In this document: positions 1 to 6,943 of the stretch, piece after piece | Numbering within the stretch: position 1 is the stretch's first letter | How the letters are laid out: each line of letters opens with the position of its first letter | Origin: JBOHHR01 sp050740975 | GTDB lineage: Bacteria; Pseudomonadota; Gammaproteobacteria; JBOHHR01 | Direction: 5' to 3' | DNA: 11,618 nt | Assembly (NCBI GenBank): GCA_050740975.1 | Contig: JBOIEE010000261.1 | Coordinates: 1-11,618 of the forward strand | Made by a program: the position numbers and the translations under genes | The notes under the pieces: generated by a model | Database searches by the model: none | Seen by the model: the letters and a program-made list of their open reading frames with translations, nothing else | What the model was told of the DNA's origin: nothing

Positions 1-134
1 AGGGTCGTGGTGCCATGACGCTTGTAGTCGTGGGTCAGCGTTCCCGCACGGCCCTTCTTCAACGGCAACCCAGGCTGGGTTCGGTCCAGGGCCTGAACCT
101 GACTCTTCTCATCACAACACAGCACCATCAGGGG
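1..134 (-). pseudogene. IS630-family transposase, 3' fragment (runs off window start)
   Basis: On the minus strand, from about 134 down to 1, the translation contains CCDEKSQVQALDRTQPG followed by LPLKKGRAGTLTHDYKRHG. This is the hallmark core of IS630-family DDE transposases, with the D of CDEKSQ being one of the catalytic carboxylates. The frame is open to position 1, so the C-terminal part, including the last DDE residue, may continue outside the window. Upstream of about 134 the same frame no longer looks like an IS630 N-terminal region, and the tRNA gene begins only 85 bases away. The helix-turn-helix half is therefore missing and the copy is very probably inactive. No terminal inverted repeat is recognisable in 135-219, where I see nothing else. 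The family call is confident; the exact break point is not. Confidence 0.8.
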
Positions 135-219
135 TCCCGCAAAAGTCCCGCAATCGTGGTGCTCAAGCAAAAGCGGGGAACATATGATGCGCCAACAACT
201 TGATCTAGCATTGGATTTT

Positions 220-296
220 TGGCGCGCCCGGAGGGACTCGAACCCCCGACGCCCAGGTTCGAAGCCTGGTGCTCTATCCAACTGAGCTACGGGCGC
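220..296 (-). tRNA. tRNA-Arg, anticodon TCG
   Basis: The minus strand folds as a complete cloverleaf. The acceptor stem pairs GCGCCCG with CGGGCGC, followed by discriminator G and an encoded CCA (222-220). The D arm is GCTC/GAGC. The anticodon stem CCAGG/CCTGG encloses loop CTTCGAA, giving anticodon TCG, which reads the arginine codon CGA. The T arm GGGGG/CCCTC, with one G-T pair, holds TTCGAGT. The D loop AGTTGGATA carries the A20 that is an arginine identity element in bacteria. Length is 77 bases. No clear promoter is seen directly upstream, and no U-rich terminator follows the CCA. The IS630 fragment begins about 85 bases beyond the 3' end. Confidence 0.95.
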
Positions 297-390
297 GGGT
301 TAATGAACTCTAGTGCCAGCCGTCCTTGGCGAGACGCCTATGGCTCCGGCGATCTCCGGCCCCGCCATCCGTGGCGTGGCGCTCTGCGGG

Positions 391-419
391 AAATCGGCCC
401 ACTGGACCGATTTCTTTTT
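391..419 (+). terminator. Terminator-like hairpin with T-rich tail
   Basis: AAATCGG (391-397) pairs perfectly with CCGATTT (407-413), and a CC/GG pair sits inside around an ACT loop. The plus strand continues with a T-rich run to 419. This has the form of a Rho-independent terminator reading rightwards, but no plus-strand gene is visible before it. It could block antisense transcription or simply be part of the repeat zone. Confidence 0.3.
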
Positions 420-428
420 CCGCCTCGC

Positions 429-447
429 CCAACTGAGCTACGGGCGC
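429..447 (-). repeat. tRNA-Arg 5' end fragment, copy 1
   Basis: These 19 bases are identical to positions 278-296, the first 19 bases of the tRNA-Arg gene (acceptor strand, GTAGCTC and the D-loop start). After the D-loop GG the sequence departs from the tRNA and reads GCGAGGCGGAAAAAG on the minus strand. No anticodon arm or T arm follows, so this cannot be a functional tRNA. On the other side it joins TAGTGC (448-453), a hexamer that also lies 14 bases upstream of the real gene at 311-316. Confidence 0.85.
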
Positions 448-478
448 TAGTGCATGACGGGTAGCGTGGACGTCCGTG

Positions 479-510
479 TTTTTCCCTCGTCCAACTGAGC
501 CCGCGGCCGC
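479..510 (-). repeat. tRNA-Arg 5' end fragment, copy 2 (degraded)
   Basis: CCAACTGAGC at 491-500 matches the D-arm part of the tRNA gene (278-287). The acceptor part (501-510) is rearranged to CCGCGGCCGC. On the D-loop side the plus strand reads TTTTTCCCTCGT directly before it, close to TTTTTCCGCCTCGC before copy 1 (415-428). Copies 1 and 2 thus share flanking sequence that the true tRNA lacks, so they are more related to each other than either is to the gene. Confidence 0.6.
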
Positions 511-529
511 TTTTTATCGAGCCATCCTT

Positions 530-552
530 GGCGGAGACGCTCTGTTTCCGCC
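530..552. other. Inverted repeat behind the MOSC gene
   Basis: GGCGGA (530-535) and TCCGCC (547-552) form a 6-bp stem with an 11-base loop, 15 bases after the stop codon of the minus-strand MOSC gene. It overlaps the leader-repeat copy at 520-543. No U-run follows on the minus strand, so it is not a classical terminator, although it could protect the 3' end of the mRNA. Confidence 0.35.
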
Positions 553-566
553 TCACGCCGCCTATT

Positions 567-1367
567 CTACTCCTCCACGCGTTTGACGCCGATTACCCTG
601 ACTTCGTCTCCTATCCGAATCCGTTTGCCGCTTTCAGAGGAGGGTATGCGGGTATTGACGCTCAAGCGGTAAAAATGGTTAAAGCGCGACCGAGCGGCCC
701 AGGACGGCAGAGTCTCCTCGCGCCGGACGGCAAAGATCTTCTGAAAGTTCGGGTAGGGTTCGCCGGTCGATGGATCGCGACTGGGTACGACGCAGCGCTG
801 GCACGGGTTTATGCCCACCATGCACACCGGCCCCACCGCAAACTCCACTACCGTGCTGGGCTCATGGAACAGGCGATCTTCCCAGAATGGCGGGACGCCT
901 TCGATCTCTAGGTTCGCGCGCAGGCGCAAGCGTAGCTTATCCGGTTGTATACCTTTAAACCAAGCGCTCACCTCGACCAGCGTCGCGCTACTTAAAAGCG
1001 TAGGCCCGGAAGCCTCCAGATCATCGGGAAACCCCTTGTGGGAGTTCTCGATGAAGCGCACAGGGAAACCGAAGAAGCCGCTCAACCAGCCTTCCAACTC
1101 GGCGCCCTGGGCCTCTATCTGAAAGCGATGTTTAGCGTTTTCCCCCTGGCGATAAAGCGTTACGGTGCGGGTGTCGAGATCAAGTTCCGAGCGCAGCCGG
1201 TGAACCTCCTTATTTCGTTTGCCATTCACAAACTTTCCCTCCAGGTCCACCAACGCAAAAACGCGGTCATCAGCCAAGGCCCCGCCTTGCGAAACACTGG
1301 CCTGCTCCACAGCCACTCCATCTAAGGACTTGATGGGGTGTAGAGTGATTCGGGCTATCCGAGCCAT
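567..1367 (-). CDS. MOSC domain protein (YcbX/mARC-like)
   Basis: The 266-residue product has the two-part layout of the YcbX/mARC group. An N-terminal beta-barrel domain (about 1-120) opens with MARIARITLHPIKSLDGV, and a MOSC domain (about 125-262) follows. The segment NPCQRCVVPSRDPSTGEPY (187-205) matches the family block in which the second cysteine, here C192, is the proposed molybdenum ligand; mARC proteins have a comparable RC...DP.TG block. Relatives bind molybdenum cofactor and reduce N-hydroxylated compounds; the substrate here is unknown. There is no added ferredoxin domain, so a separate electron donor would be needed. The ATG at 1367 is the natural start because the protein begins as the family does; the upstream Shine-Dalgarno is weak. 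The gene stands alone, divergent from leuS. Confidence 0.88.
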   Translation of the reverse strand: MARIARITLHPIKSLDGVAVEQASVSQGGALADDRVFALVDLEGKFVNGKRNKEVHRLRSELDLDTRTVTLYRQGENAKHRFQIEAQGAELEGWLSGFFGFPVRFIENSHKGFPDDLEASGPTLLSSATLVEVSAWFKGIQPDKLRLRLRANLEIEGVPPFWEDRLFHEPSTVVEFAVGPVCMVGINPCQRCVVPSRDPSTGEPYPNFQKIFAVRREETLPSWAARSRFNHFYRLSVNTRIPSSESGKRIRIGDEVRVIGVKRVEE

Positions 1368-1436
1368 CTTGTTATGTTGCGTAAGAGTCCCACGCCGTTT
1401 GTGCTCGCGCTTTAGCCGTTACTGGCGGCGAGACAT

Positions 1437-1442
1437 ATTATA
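1437..1442 (-). promoter_or_regulatory. Candidate -10 box for the MOSC gene
   Basis: On the minus strand these bases read TATAAT, a perfect sigma70 -10 hexamer. They lie about 70 bases upstream of the MOSC start codon. The hexamer at the expected -35 distance is poor, so the promoter may be weak or activator-dependent. The surrounding ATATTATAT is a small palindrome, and the plus strand reads TATTAT, so a rightward promoter cannot be excluded. Confidence 0.35.
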
Positions 1443-1509
1443 TCCGCGAAGCAGGGCGATACTGGGAGTTAATAAGCATTCACCCCAACGGGGTTACTGT
1501 TCAACAGAA

Positions 1510-1582
1510 CCTGGGGCTAGTTCCAGGAACAGATCTAAAGCGAGAACGGCTTCTCAGCGTTGTCGCAAAGCCTGGGGCTAGT
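1510..1582 (+). repeat. 12-bp direct repeat upstream of leuS
   Basis: CCTGGGGCTAGT occurs exactly at 1510-1521 and 1571-1582, with start positions 61 bases apart (about six helical turns). The second copy lies inside the spacer of the candidate leuS promoter. Between them is a small inverted repeat GAGAA-CGGC-TTCTC (1542-1555). Further left, ACCCC-AAC-GGGGT (1482-1494) is another short hairpin. The pair could be a binding site for a regulator of leuS; no known operator is recognised. Confidence 0.5.
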
Positions 1583-1589
1583 GTATGCT
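1560..1589 (+). promoter_or_regulatory. Candidate sigma70 promoter for the leuS operon
   Basis: TTGTCG (1560-1565) and TATGCT (1584-1589) are separated by 18 bases. Each matches its consensus at four of six positions, including the most conserved ones. Transcription would begin near 1596 and leave a leader of about 40 bases before the leuS ATG. Confidence 0.45.
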
Positions 1590-1634
1590 TTGGCTTTATC
1601 CCTCAGCGAGTTAAGTCTTTTTCGAGAATAAGCC

Positions 1635-4091
1635 ATGCAGGAGCGCTACGATCCCGCACAGATAGAATCAAATGTGCAAAGCCGTTGGAGAGCGGCCAAC
1701 ACGTTTCGCGTGCTTGAGCGCACGGACAAGGAAAAATTCTACTGCTTATCGATGTTCCCCTATCCGAGCGGGCGCTTGCACATGGGGCACGTGCGCAACT
1801 ACACAATCGGGGATGTGATCACCCGTTATCAGCGGATGCGGGGGCGTAACGTGTTGCAACCTATGGGTTGGGATGCTTTCGGATTACCCGCCGAAAACGC
1901 CGCGATAGAAAACCGGGTGGCCCCTGCTCGTTGGACATACCACAACATCGAGCACATGAGAACGCAGCTCGAGCGTTTAGGGTATGGCTACGATTGGAGC
2001 CGGGAGATCGCGACCTGCCGCCCAGAATACTACCGCTGGGAGCAATGGTTTTTTCTCAAGCTCTTCGAACAGGGGCTGGTATATAAGAAAAAGACGGTGG
2101 TGAATTGGGATCCGGTTGATCAGACCGTCTTGGCCAATGAACAAGTCCTCGATGGCAAGGGCTGGCGTTCCGGCGCCGAGGTGGAACGGCGGGCGATCCC
2201 GCAATGGTTCTTAGGCATTACGACTTATGCCGATGAGCTGCTGGCCGGCTTAGAGGAATTGCCGGGATGGCCGGAAGCAGTGCGCACCATGCAGCGCAAC
2301 TGGATCGGACGCTCCGAAGGGGTCGAGGCGGATTTTGAGGTACCGGAATTCGGGGAGCGCTTGCGGATCTTTACCACTCGTCCCGACACCATCATGGGCG
2401 CTACCTACATGGCGGTGGCGGCCGAGCACCCGCTCGCTGTGCGGGGAGCCACGAATAATGCCGATCTCGCCGCTTTCCTCGAAGAATGTCGGTTAGGGGG
2501 CAGCTCCGAGGAAGCCCTAGAAACCATGGACAAAAAGGGCAGAGCCTTAGGCATCGATGCTGTGCATCCCATCAGCGGTGAAAAAGTCCCTATTTGGGTG
2601 GCGAATTTCGTACTCATGGCCTATGGCACGGGCGCGGTTATGGCCGTGCCCGCGCACGATCAACGCGATTTCGAGTTCGCAACCAAATATGGCTTGCCGA
2701 TCAGGCAGGTTGTCTTTCCCCGCGATGGCCAGAATGCGGACTTGGAGGCCGGAGCCTTTACGGCCAAAGGCGAGTTGCGGTATTGCGGCCCGTTTGATGG
2801 CTTGAGCTCTGACCAAGCCTTTGACGCCATCGCGGATTTCCTCGCCAGTGCCGGCAAGGGTACGCGTAAGGTTCACTATAGACTTCGCGATTGGGGCGTT
2901 TCCCGGCAGCGCTACTGGGGTTGCCCTATTCCCATCGTCAATTGTGCGCAATGCGGCGAGGTGCCCGTGCCGGAGAGCGATCTGCCCGTCGTATTGCCCG
3001 AGGACGTAGCCTTCGAAGGGGTGGGATCGCCATTGAAACGGATGCCGGAATTCTACCGCACCGTGTGCCCGCGCTGTGGTGGGCCTGCCGAGCGCGAGAC
3101 CGACACGTTCGACACCTTTTTTGAATCGTCCTGGTATTACGCACGCTATTGCTGTGTGGACCGCAAAGACGCGATGCTCGATCAACGAGCCTATTATTGG
3201 CTGCCGGTTGATCAGTATATCGGCGGTATCGAGCACGCGGTGTTGCACTTGCTTTATGCGCGGTTTTTTCACCGCTTGCTGCGCGACCAAGGCTTGGTCG
3301 GATGCGAAGAGCCGTTCACCCGCTTGCTTACCCAAGGGATGGTGTTGAAGGATGGGGCGAAGATGTCGAAGTCCAAGGGCAACACGGTCGATCCCCAAGC
3401 CCTAATCGACAAATATGGCGCCGATACCGTGCGCTTGTTCCTAATGTTCGCGGCACCGCCCGAGCAAAGCCTGGAATGGTCCGATACCGCTGTTGAGGGG
3501 GCTCATCGATTCTTGCGTAAGCTGTGGAAGATGACGGCCACCCATGTTTCGCAGTCCGGCGTTACCGGTGAAGAAGCAACGACTCTTCTCACGCCGGCAG
3601 AGCAGGCGCTCAAGCGCAAGGTACACCAGACGATTGTCAAGGTCGAAGATGATATGGGACGGCGCTACACGTTTAATACCGCCATAGCGGCGGTCATGGA
3701 GCTGTGTAACACCTTGGCCGATGCGCAAGGCCAAGCGGTGCAAAACCGCTTCCTCATGCAAGAGGGCTTGGAGACGGTGGCGCTGTTGTTATCGCCGATT
3801 GTTCCTCATATCACCGAGGCGATGTGGCAGGCTTTAGGCCACAGCGGGTTTATTGCCGATGCGTCTTGGCCGAGCGTCGATACCGAGGCCTTAGTGTGTG
3901 ATACTATACCTATCGTGGTCCAAGTCAACGGCAAAAAACGCGCCGTGGTCGACGTCGCAGCGGATGCTGAGGACGAGCAGGTGACAGCGGCTGCCTTGTC
4001 AGAGGACAACATCAGACGGTTTGTGGAAGGGAAACAGGTACGAAAATGCGTGGTGGTTCCCCGGCGTCTAGTCAACATCGTAGTGGGGTGA
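1635..4091 (+). CDS. leuS: Leucine--tRNA ligase
   Basis: Cytoplasmic class I synthetase that charges tRNA-Leu with leucine using ATP. The 818-residue length is usual for bacterial LeuRS. The HIGH motif is HMGH (49-52) and the KMSKS loop is exact (576-580). The CP1 editing domain that hydrolyses mischarged tRNA is present, with TTRPDT at 247-252 and GTGAVMAVPAHDQRD after it. Two CxxC pairs (437/440 and 478/481) form the zinc-binding module found in many bacterial LeuRSs. An all-alpha anticodon-binding region and the C-terminal domain complete the protein. The ATG at 1635 gives the expected N-terminus (MQERYDPAQIE); the only ribosome-binding hint is GAGA at 1624. It is the first gene of the operon and ends in a GTGA overlap with the probable lptE start. 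Confidence 0.98.
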   Translation: MQERYDPAQIESNVQSRWRAANTFRVLERTDKEKFYCLSMFPYPSGRLHMGHVRNYTIGDVITRYQRMRGRNVLQPMGWDAFGLPAENAAIENRVAPARWTYHNIEHMRTQLERLGYGYDWSREIATCRPEYYRWEQWFFLKLFEQGLVYKKKTVVNWDPVDQTVLANEQVLDGKGWRSGAEVERRAIPQWFLGITTYADELLAGLEELPGWPEAVRTMQRNWIGRSEGVEADFEVPEFGERLRIFTTRPDTIMGATYMAVAAEHPLAVRGATNNADLAAFLEECRLGGSSEEALETMDKKGRALGIDAVHPISGEKVPIWVANFVLMAYGTGAVMAVPAHDQRDFEFATKYGLPIRQVVFPRDGQNADLEAGAFTAKGELRYCGPFDGLSSDQAFDAIADFLASAGKGTRKVHYRLRDWGVSRQRYWGCPIPIVNCAQCGEVPVPESDLPVVLPEDVAFEGVGSPLKRMPEFYRTVCPRCGGPAERETDTFDTFFESSWYYARYCCVDRKDAMLDQRAYYWLPVDQYIGGIEHAVLHLLYARFFHRLLRDQGLVGCEEPFTRLLTQGMVLKDGAKMSKSKGNTVDPQALIDKYGADTVRLFLMFAAPPEQSLEWSDTAVEGAHRFLRKLWKMTATHVSQSGVTGEEATTLLTPAEQALKRKVHQTIVKVEDDMGRRYTFNTAIAAVMELCNTLADAQGQAVQNRFLMQEGLETVALLLSPIVPHITEAMWQALGHSGFIADASWPSVDTEALVCDTIPIVVQVNGKKRAVVDVAADAEDEQVTAAALSEDNIRRFVEGKQVRKCVVVPRRLVNIVVG

Positions 4092-4612
4092 GCTGGCGAG
4101 TGCCCATTGAGGGCTTCCAGGAGCGTGTTTCCTGGACCCTGCTTATAGTGCTGCTGGCCGGTTGCGGCTATCACTTACGCGGTTCAGAGGGGACTTACCG
4201 CCTCCAGTTGTCCAAAATTTATGTGAGTTCTCAGGGGGCGGGGACGCTGGCGGCTGCCCTTATCAGCAAACTTCAGGAAAGCGGAGTGACGGTGGCCACC
4301 ACCCCCGCCGAAGCACAGGCCGTTATCGTGGTGAGCAATGAAGTCTACGATCGTCGCGTGCTGTCGGTAGACCCGGATACCGGCAAGGTGTTGGAATACG
4401 AGCTGGGCTATGAAGCCGGATTGACCATAAGCGATCCCAGCGGCCGCACCCTGCTGGAACCGCAGCCGATAAGCTTGATCCGGGACATTACCTTTGACCC
4501 CCAAGCCGTTTTGGGTCAGGCTGAAGAAGAGCAGGCGGTACTCAACGACATGCAGCAAGACGCCGCCCAGTCGGTGCTGTTTCGCTTGCAAGCGGTTACC
4601 GCCAAAAAGTAA
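4088..4612 (+). CDS. lptE: LPS-assembly lipoprotein LptE
   Basis: Small outer-membrane lipoprotein that plugs the LptD barrel and helps insert lipopolysaccharide in the outer leaflet. A hydrophobic signal segment (WTLLIVLLAG) leads into lipobox LAGC, followed by GYHLRG, the typical N-terminus of the mature family member. The rest is a compact LptE fold of about 150 residues with no further membrane segment. I chose GTG 4088, which overlaps the leuS stop as GTGA and gives a 25-residue signal peptide before the lipid-bearing cysteine (residue 26). An ATG in the same frame at 4046 would lengthen the leader to 39 residues and overlap leuS by 46 bases; a possible AGG lies before it, so it remains an alternative. 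The position between leuS and holA is the usual one in gammaproteobacteria. Confidence 0.9.
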   Translation: MSWRVPIEGFQERVSWTLLIVLLAGCGYHLRGSEGTYRLQLSKIYVSSQGAGTLAAALISKLQESGVTVATTPAEAQAVIVVSNEVYDRRVLSVDPDTGKVLEYELGYEAGLTISDPSGRTLLEPQPISLIRDITFDPQAVLGQAEEEQAVLNDMQQDAAQSVLFRLQAVTAKK

Positions 4613-4623
4613 CGCGCAGATCG

Positions 4624-5667
4624 ATGCGACTGCGACCGGATCAGCTTCCTTCTCACCTACAGAAGCAAGGACTCAAACCCGGGTACCTGATAAGTGGCGA
4701 TGAGCCCTTGCAGGTCTTAGAGGCGAGCGACGCCGTACGCCGCGTGGCACGGAAGGAGGGGATTGCTGAGCGTGTGGTTTTGGAAGTCGATCCCGGCTTT
4801 GACTGGGCCTCCCTTGCTTATCATGGGGACAGCCTGTCGCTTTTTGCGACCCGCCGGCTCATCGAATTGCGGCTGGGAGAGCGTAAACCCGGACCAGAGG
4901 GTGCGCGGGCTTTGCAAGTGTTCTGTGAGCGCCAAGCGAAAAGCGACGTGTTCCTGGTGACCTCGAGCAAGCTGGACACAAGCGCCCAGCAGGGGGCGTG
5001 GTTTAAAACCATAGAAGCCCGCGGTATCATCGTGCAGGTATGGCCGGTGCCCGCGAAGGATCTGCCGCCCTGGATAACAAAGCGGCTGGCCGCAAAAGGG
5101 GTGGGCGTGACCCCGGAGGCGGCTGAACTGATCGCTCAACGCGTAGAGGGAAACCTATTAGCTGCCAGCCAGGAGTTGGAGACTCTTGTTCTATCCGCGA
5201 ACGGTAAGCGCATCGGTGTAGAGGAGGTCCTGGCCGTGGTAATAGACTGCGGCCGCTATAACGTGTTCGAATTAGCGGACAACGCCGTTGCGGGAAACCC
5301 CATGCGGAGCTTACGGATCTTGCGCGGCTTGCGCGATGAAGGTGCGGAGCCTTTACTGGTCAACTGGGCGCTAGCGCGCGAGTTACGCGTGTTGTGCCGG
5401 CTGTGCGCTGCTATCGCCAAAGGTAGGTCGACGGATCAGTTCTTTAAGGAAAGTCAAACGCGCCGCAATAAAATCCCAGGCCTTAAGCAGGCGCTGCGAC
5501 GGCATACGCTCATTGGCTTGCGCGGGCTCTTGCTTAAAGCGGGCGCTACGGAGCGCGTAATTAAAGGAGCCAGCGCAGGAGATCCCTGGGTGGAGATCAC
5601 TTGGCTAGTCCTAGGGCTTGCGGGGTCAGGGATCCCGCGACCGATGGCGCGCGATGGACGCGTTTGA
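4624..5667 (+). CDS. holA: DNA polymerase III subunit delta
   Basis: Delta is the clamp-loader subunit that opens the beta sliding clamp at the replication fork. The product has 347 residues, close to the roughly 343 of E. coli HolA. It starts MRLRPDQLPSHLQKQGL and then has YLISGDEPL, the usual opening of the N-terminal domain with its degenerate AAA+ core. A middle section (WITKRLAAKGV, then EAAELIAQRVEGNLLAASQE) is characteristic of the family, and a helical C-terminal collar domain follows. Delta lacks a functional Walker A motif, and none is seen. The gene begins 11 bases after lptE and overlaps the proA start by 14 bases, which points to cotranscription. The Shine-Dalgarno is poor, so translational coupling is plausible. 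Confidence 0.95.
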   Translation: MRLRPDQLPSHLQKQGLKPGYLISGDEPLQVLEASDAVRRVARKEGIAERVVLEVDPGFDWASLAYHGDSLSLFATRRLIELRLGERKPGPEGARALQVFCERQAKSDVFLVTSSKLDTSAQQGAWFKTIEARGIIVQVWPVPAKDLPPWITKRLAAKGVGVTPEAAELIAQRVEGNLLAASQELETLVLSANGKRIGVEEVLAVVIDCGRYNVFELADNAVAGNPMRSLRILRGLRDEGAEPLLVNWALARELRVLCRLCAAIAKGRSTDQFFKESQTRRNKIPGLKQALRRHTLIGLRGLLLKAGATERVIKGASAGDPWVEITWLVLGLAGSGIPRPMARDGRV

Positions 5668-6913
5668 CGTAAAGACCTATATGCAAGGCCTGGGCGAGCG
5701 CGCCAGGGCGGCGGCCGGCGTGATGGCACGCACATCCACGGCGGCAAAGAATCTCGCCTTGTTGCGCGTCGCCGAGATCATCGATAAAGGGGCAGACGCG
5801 TTGTTAGCTTCCAACGAGCGAGATCTGCGAGCGAGTGTGGATCTGGACGCCGCCTTGCGCGATCGCTTGGCGCTTAACGAGTCGCGCATCACCGATATGG
5901 TCGATGGTTTACGTCAGGTCGCGGCACTGGCGGATCCCATTGGGGAGATCACCGATTTGCGTTATCAGCCTTCCGGGATCCAGGTGGGCGCCATGCGCGT
6001 GCCGCTGGGTGTGGTGGGAATCATCTATGAATCGCGTCCCAACGTCACCGCGGACGTGGCGGCGCTGACCGTGAAGTCGGGCAATGCGGTTATCCTGCGG
6101 GGTGGATCTGAGGCGATGCACTCCAATTTGGCGATCGCAGAATGCATACACACTGGCTTAATGAATAGTGGATTGCCTGAAGACGCCGTGCAGTTGGTAG
6201 AAACCAGCGATCGAGCAGCCGTGGGTGAATTATTGCGCATGAAGGAACACGTGGACGTGATCGTGCCGCGCGGCGGCAAAGGCCTGATCCAGCGCGTTAG
6301 CCAAGAGGCTCTGATGCCGGTGCTCAAGCATCTGGATGGCGTGTGCCACGTATACGTCGACGACCGAGCAGATTTGGACAAGGCCATCGCCGTGGCATTC
6401 AACGCAAAAACCCAGCGCTATGCCACCTGCAACACCATGGAGACCCTGCTCATTGCGCGCTCGGTGGCGAAACCGACTCTAGAGCGCTTGGCGCCCAGGT
6501 ATCAAGAAGCAGGGGTTGAGCTTCGCGGCTGCGAGCAAACCCGCGCGCTCGTTCCCGGCGTGTTGGCGGCGACGGAGCAGGACTGGTTTGAGGAATACAT
6601 AGCGCCTATCCTTGCGATCCGGGTGGTGGAAGGGTTGGATGAGGCGATTGCCCATATCAATCACTATGGATCGCATCACACCGACGCCATCGTGACCGAA
6701 GACTTCAGCCGTGCCCGCCGATTTTTGACCGAGGTCGACTCCAGCTCGGTGATGGTGAATGCTTCCACCCGATTTGCCGATGGCTACGAGTACGGACTAG
6801 GGGCCGAGGTCGGGATCAGCACCGACAAGTTTCACGCCCGCGGTCCGGTGGGGCTGGAAGGGCTGACCTCAAGAAAATTCGTCGTGCTGGGAGATGGCCA
6901 TATCAGGACATGA
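5654..6913 (+). CDS. proA: Glutamate-5-semialdehyde dehydrogenase (gamma-glutamyl phosphate reductase)
   Basis: Cytosolic NADPH-dependent enzyme that reduces gamma-glutamyl phosphate to glutamate-5-semialdehyde, the second step of proline synthesis. The 419 residues match the family length (E. coli 417). The segment GVVGIIYESRPNVTADVAAL belongs to the cofactor-binding domain, the catalytic cysteine is C259 in RYATCNTMET, and the ProA signature near the C-terminus is complete (GLGAEVGISTDKFHARGPVG). The ATG at 5654 fits the family N-terminus; a TTG at 5618 in the same frame would add 12 residues unlike ProA. It overlaps holA by 14 bases. The partner kinase gene proB is not in the window. The proS gene downstream also concerns proline, but nothing shows shared regulation. 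Confidence 0.97.
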   Translation: MDAFDVKTYMQGLGERARAAAGVMARTSTAAKNLALLRVAEIIDKGADALLASNERDLRASVDLDAALRDRLALNESRITDMVDGLRQVAALADPIGEITDLRYQPSGIQVGAMRVPLGVVGIIYESRPNVTADVAALTVKSGNAVILRGGSEAMHSNLAIAECIHTGLMNSGLPEDAVQLVETSDRAAVGELLRMKEHVDVIVPRGGKGLIQRVSQEALMPVLKHLDGVCHVYVDDRADLDKAIAVAFNAKTQRYATCNTMETLLIARSVAKPTLERLAPRYQEAGVELRGCEQTRALVPGVLAATEQDWFEEYIAPILAIRVVEGLDEAIAHINHYGSHHTDAIVTEDFSRARRFLTEVDSSSVMVNASTRFADGYEYGLGAEVGISTDKFHARGPVGLEGLTSRKFVVLGDGHIRT

Positions 6914-6943
6914 GCAACGATTCGCTGTCGCTTGGTCGAAAGC

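Larger units (their letters stand above)
318..543 (-). repeat. Three diverged copies of a tRNA-leader sequence
   Basis: The stretch AGCCGTCCTTGGCGAGACGC at 318-337, just upstream of the tRNA, recurs at 520-540 with one substitution (G to A) and one inserted G. A third, more diverged version starts with GCCATCCGTGGCG at 364 and ends with CGCTCTG at 386; the 520 copy shares that CGCTCTG end (537-543). Each copy contains a short palindrome: GCC-GTCCTT-GGC (319-330), GCCA-TCCG-TGGC (364-375) and GCCA-TCCT-TGGC (521-532). The copies are interleaved with fragments of the tRNA 5' end, which suggests decayed duplications of a leader-plus-tRNA block. Confidence 0.6.

Noticed and set aside
219..464. 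81-codon plus-strand frame across the tRNA gene
   Set aside because: It is an antisense reading of the tRNA-Arg gene; such frames are a well-known false gene call.
528..911. 127-codon plus-strand frame opposite the MOSC gene
   Set aside because: The minus strand encodes a clear MOSC protein across the same bases; the plus-strand product shows no family features.
1563..1577. 15-base match to 8126-8140 (TCGCAAAGCCTGGGG)
   Set aside because: One copy is in the leuS leader and the other is in the coding signal-peptide region of the DUF4124 gene. A single such match is not very unlikely in a window this size, and the flanks differ.
2547..3398. 283-codon minus-strand open frame inside leuS
   Set aside because: It lies entirely opposite the well-supported leuS gene, resembles no family I know, and is explained by the base composition of the coding strand.
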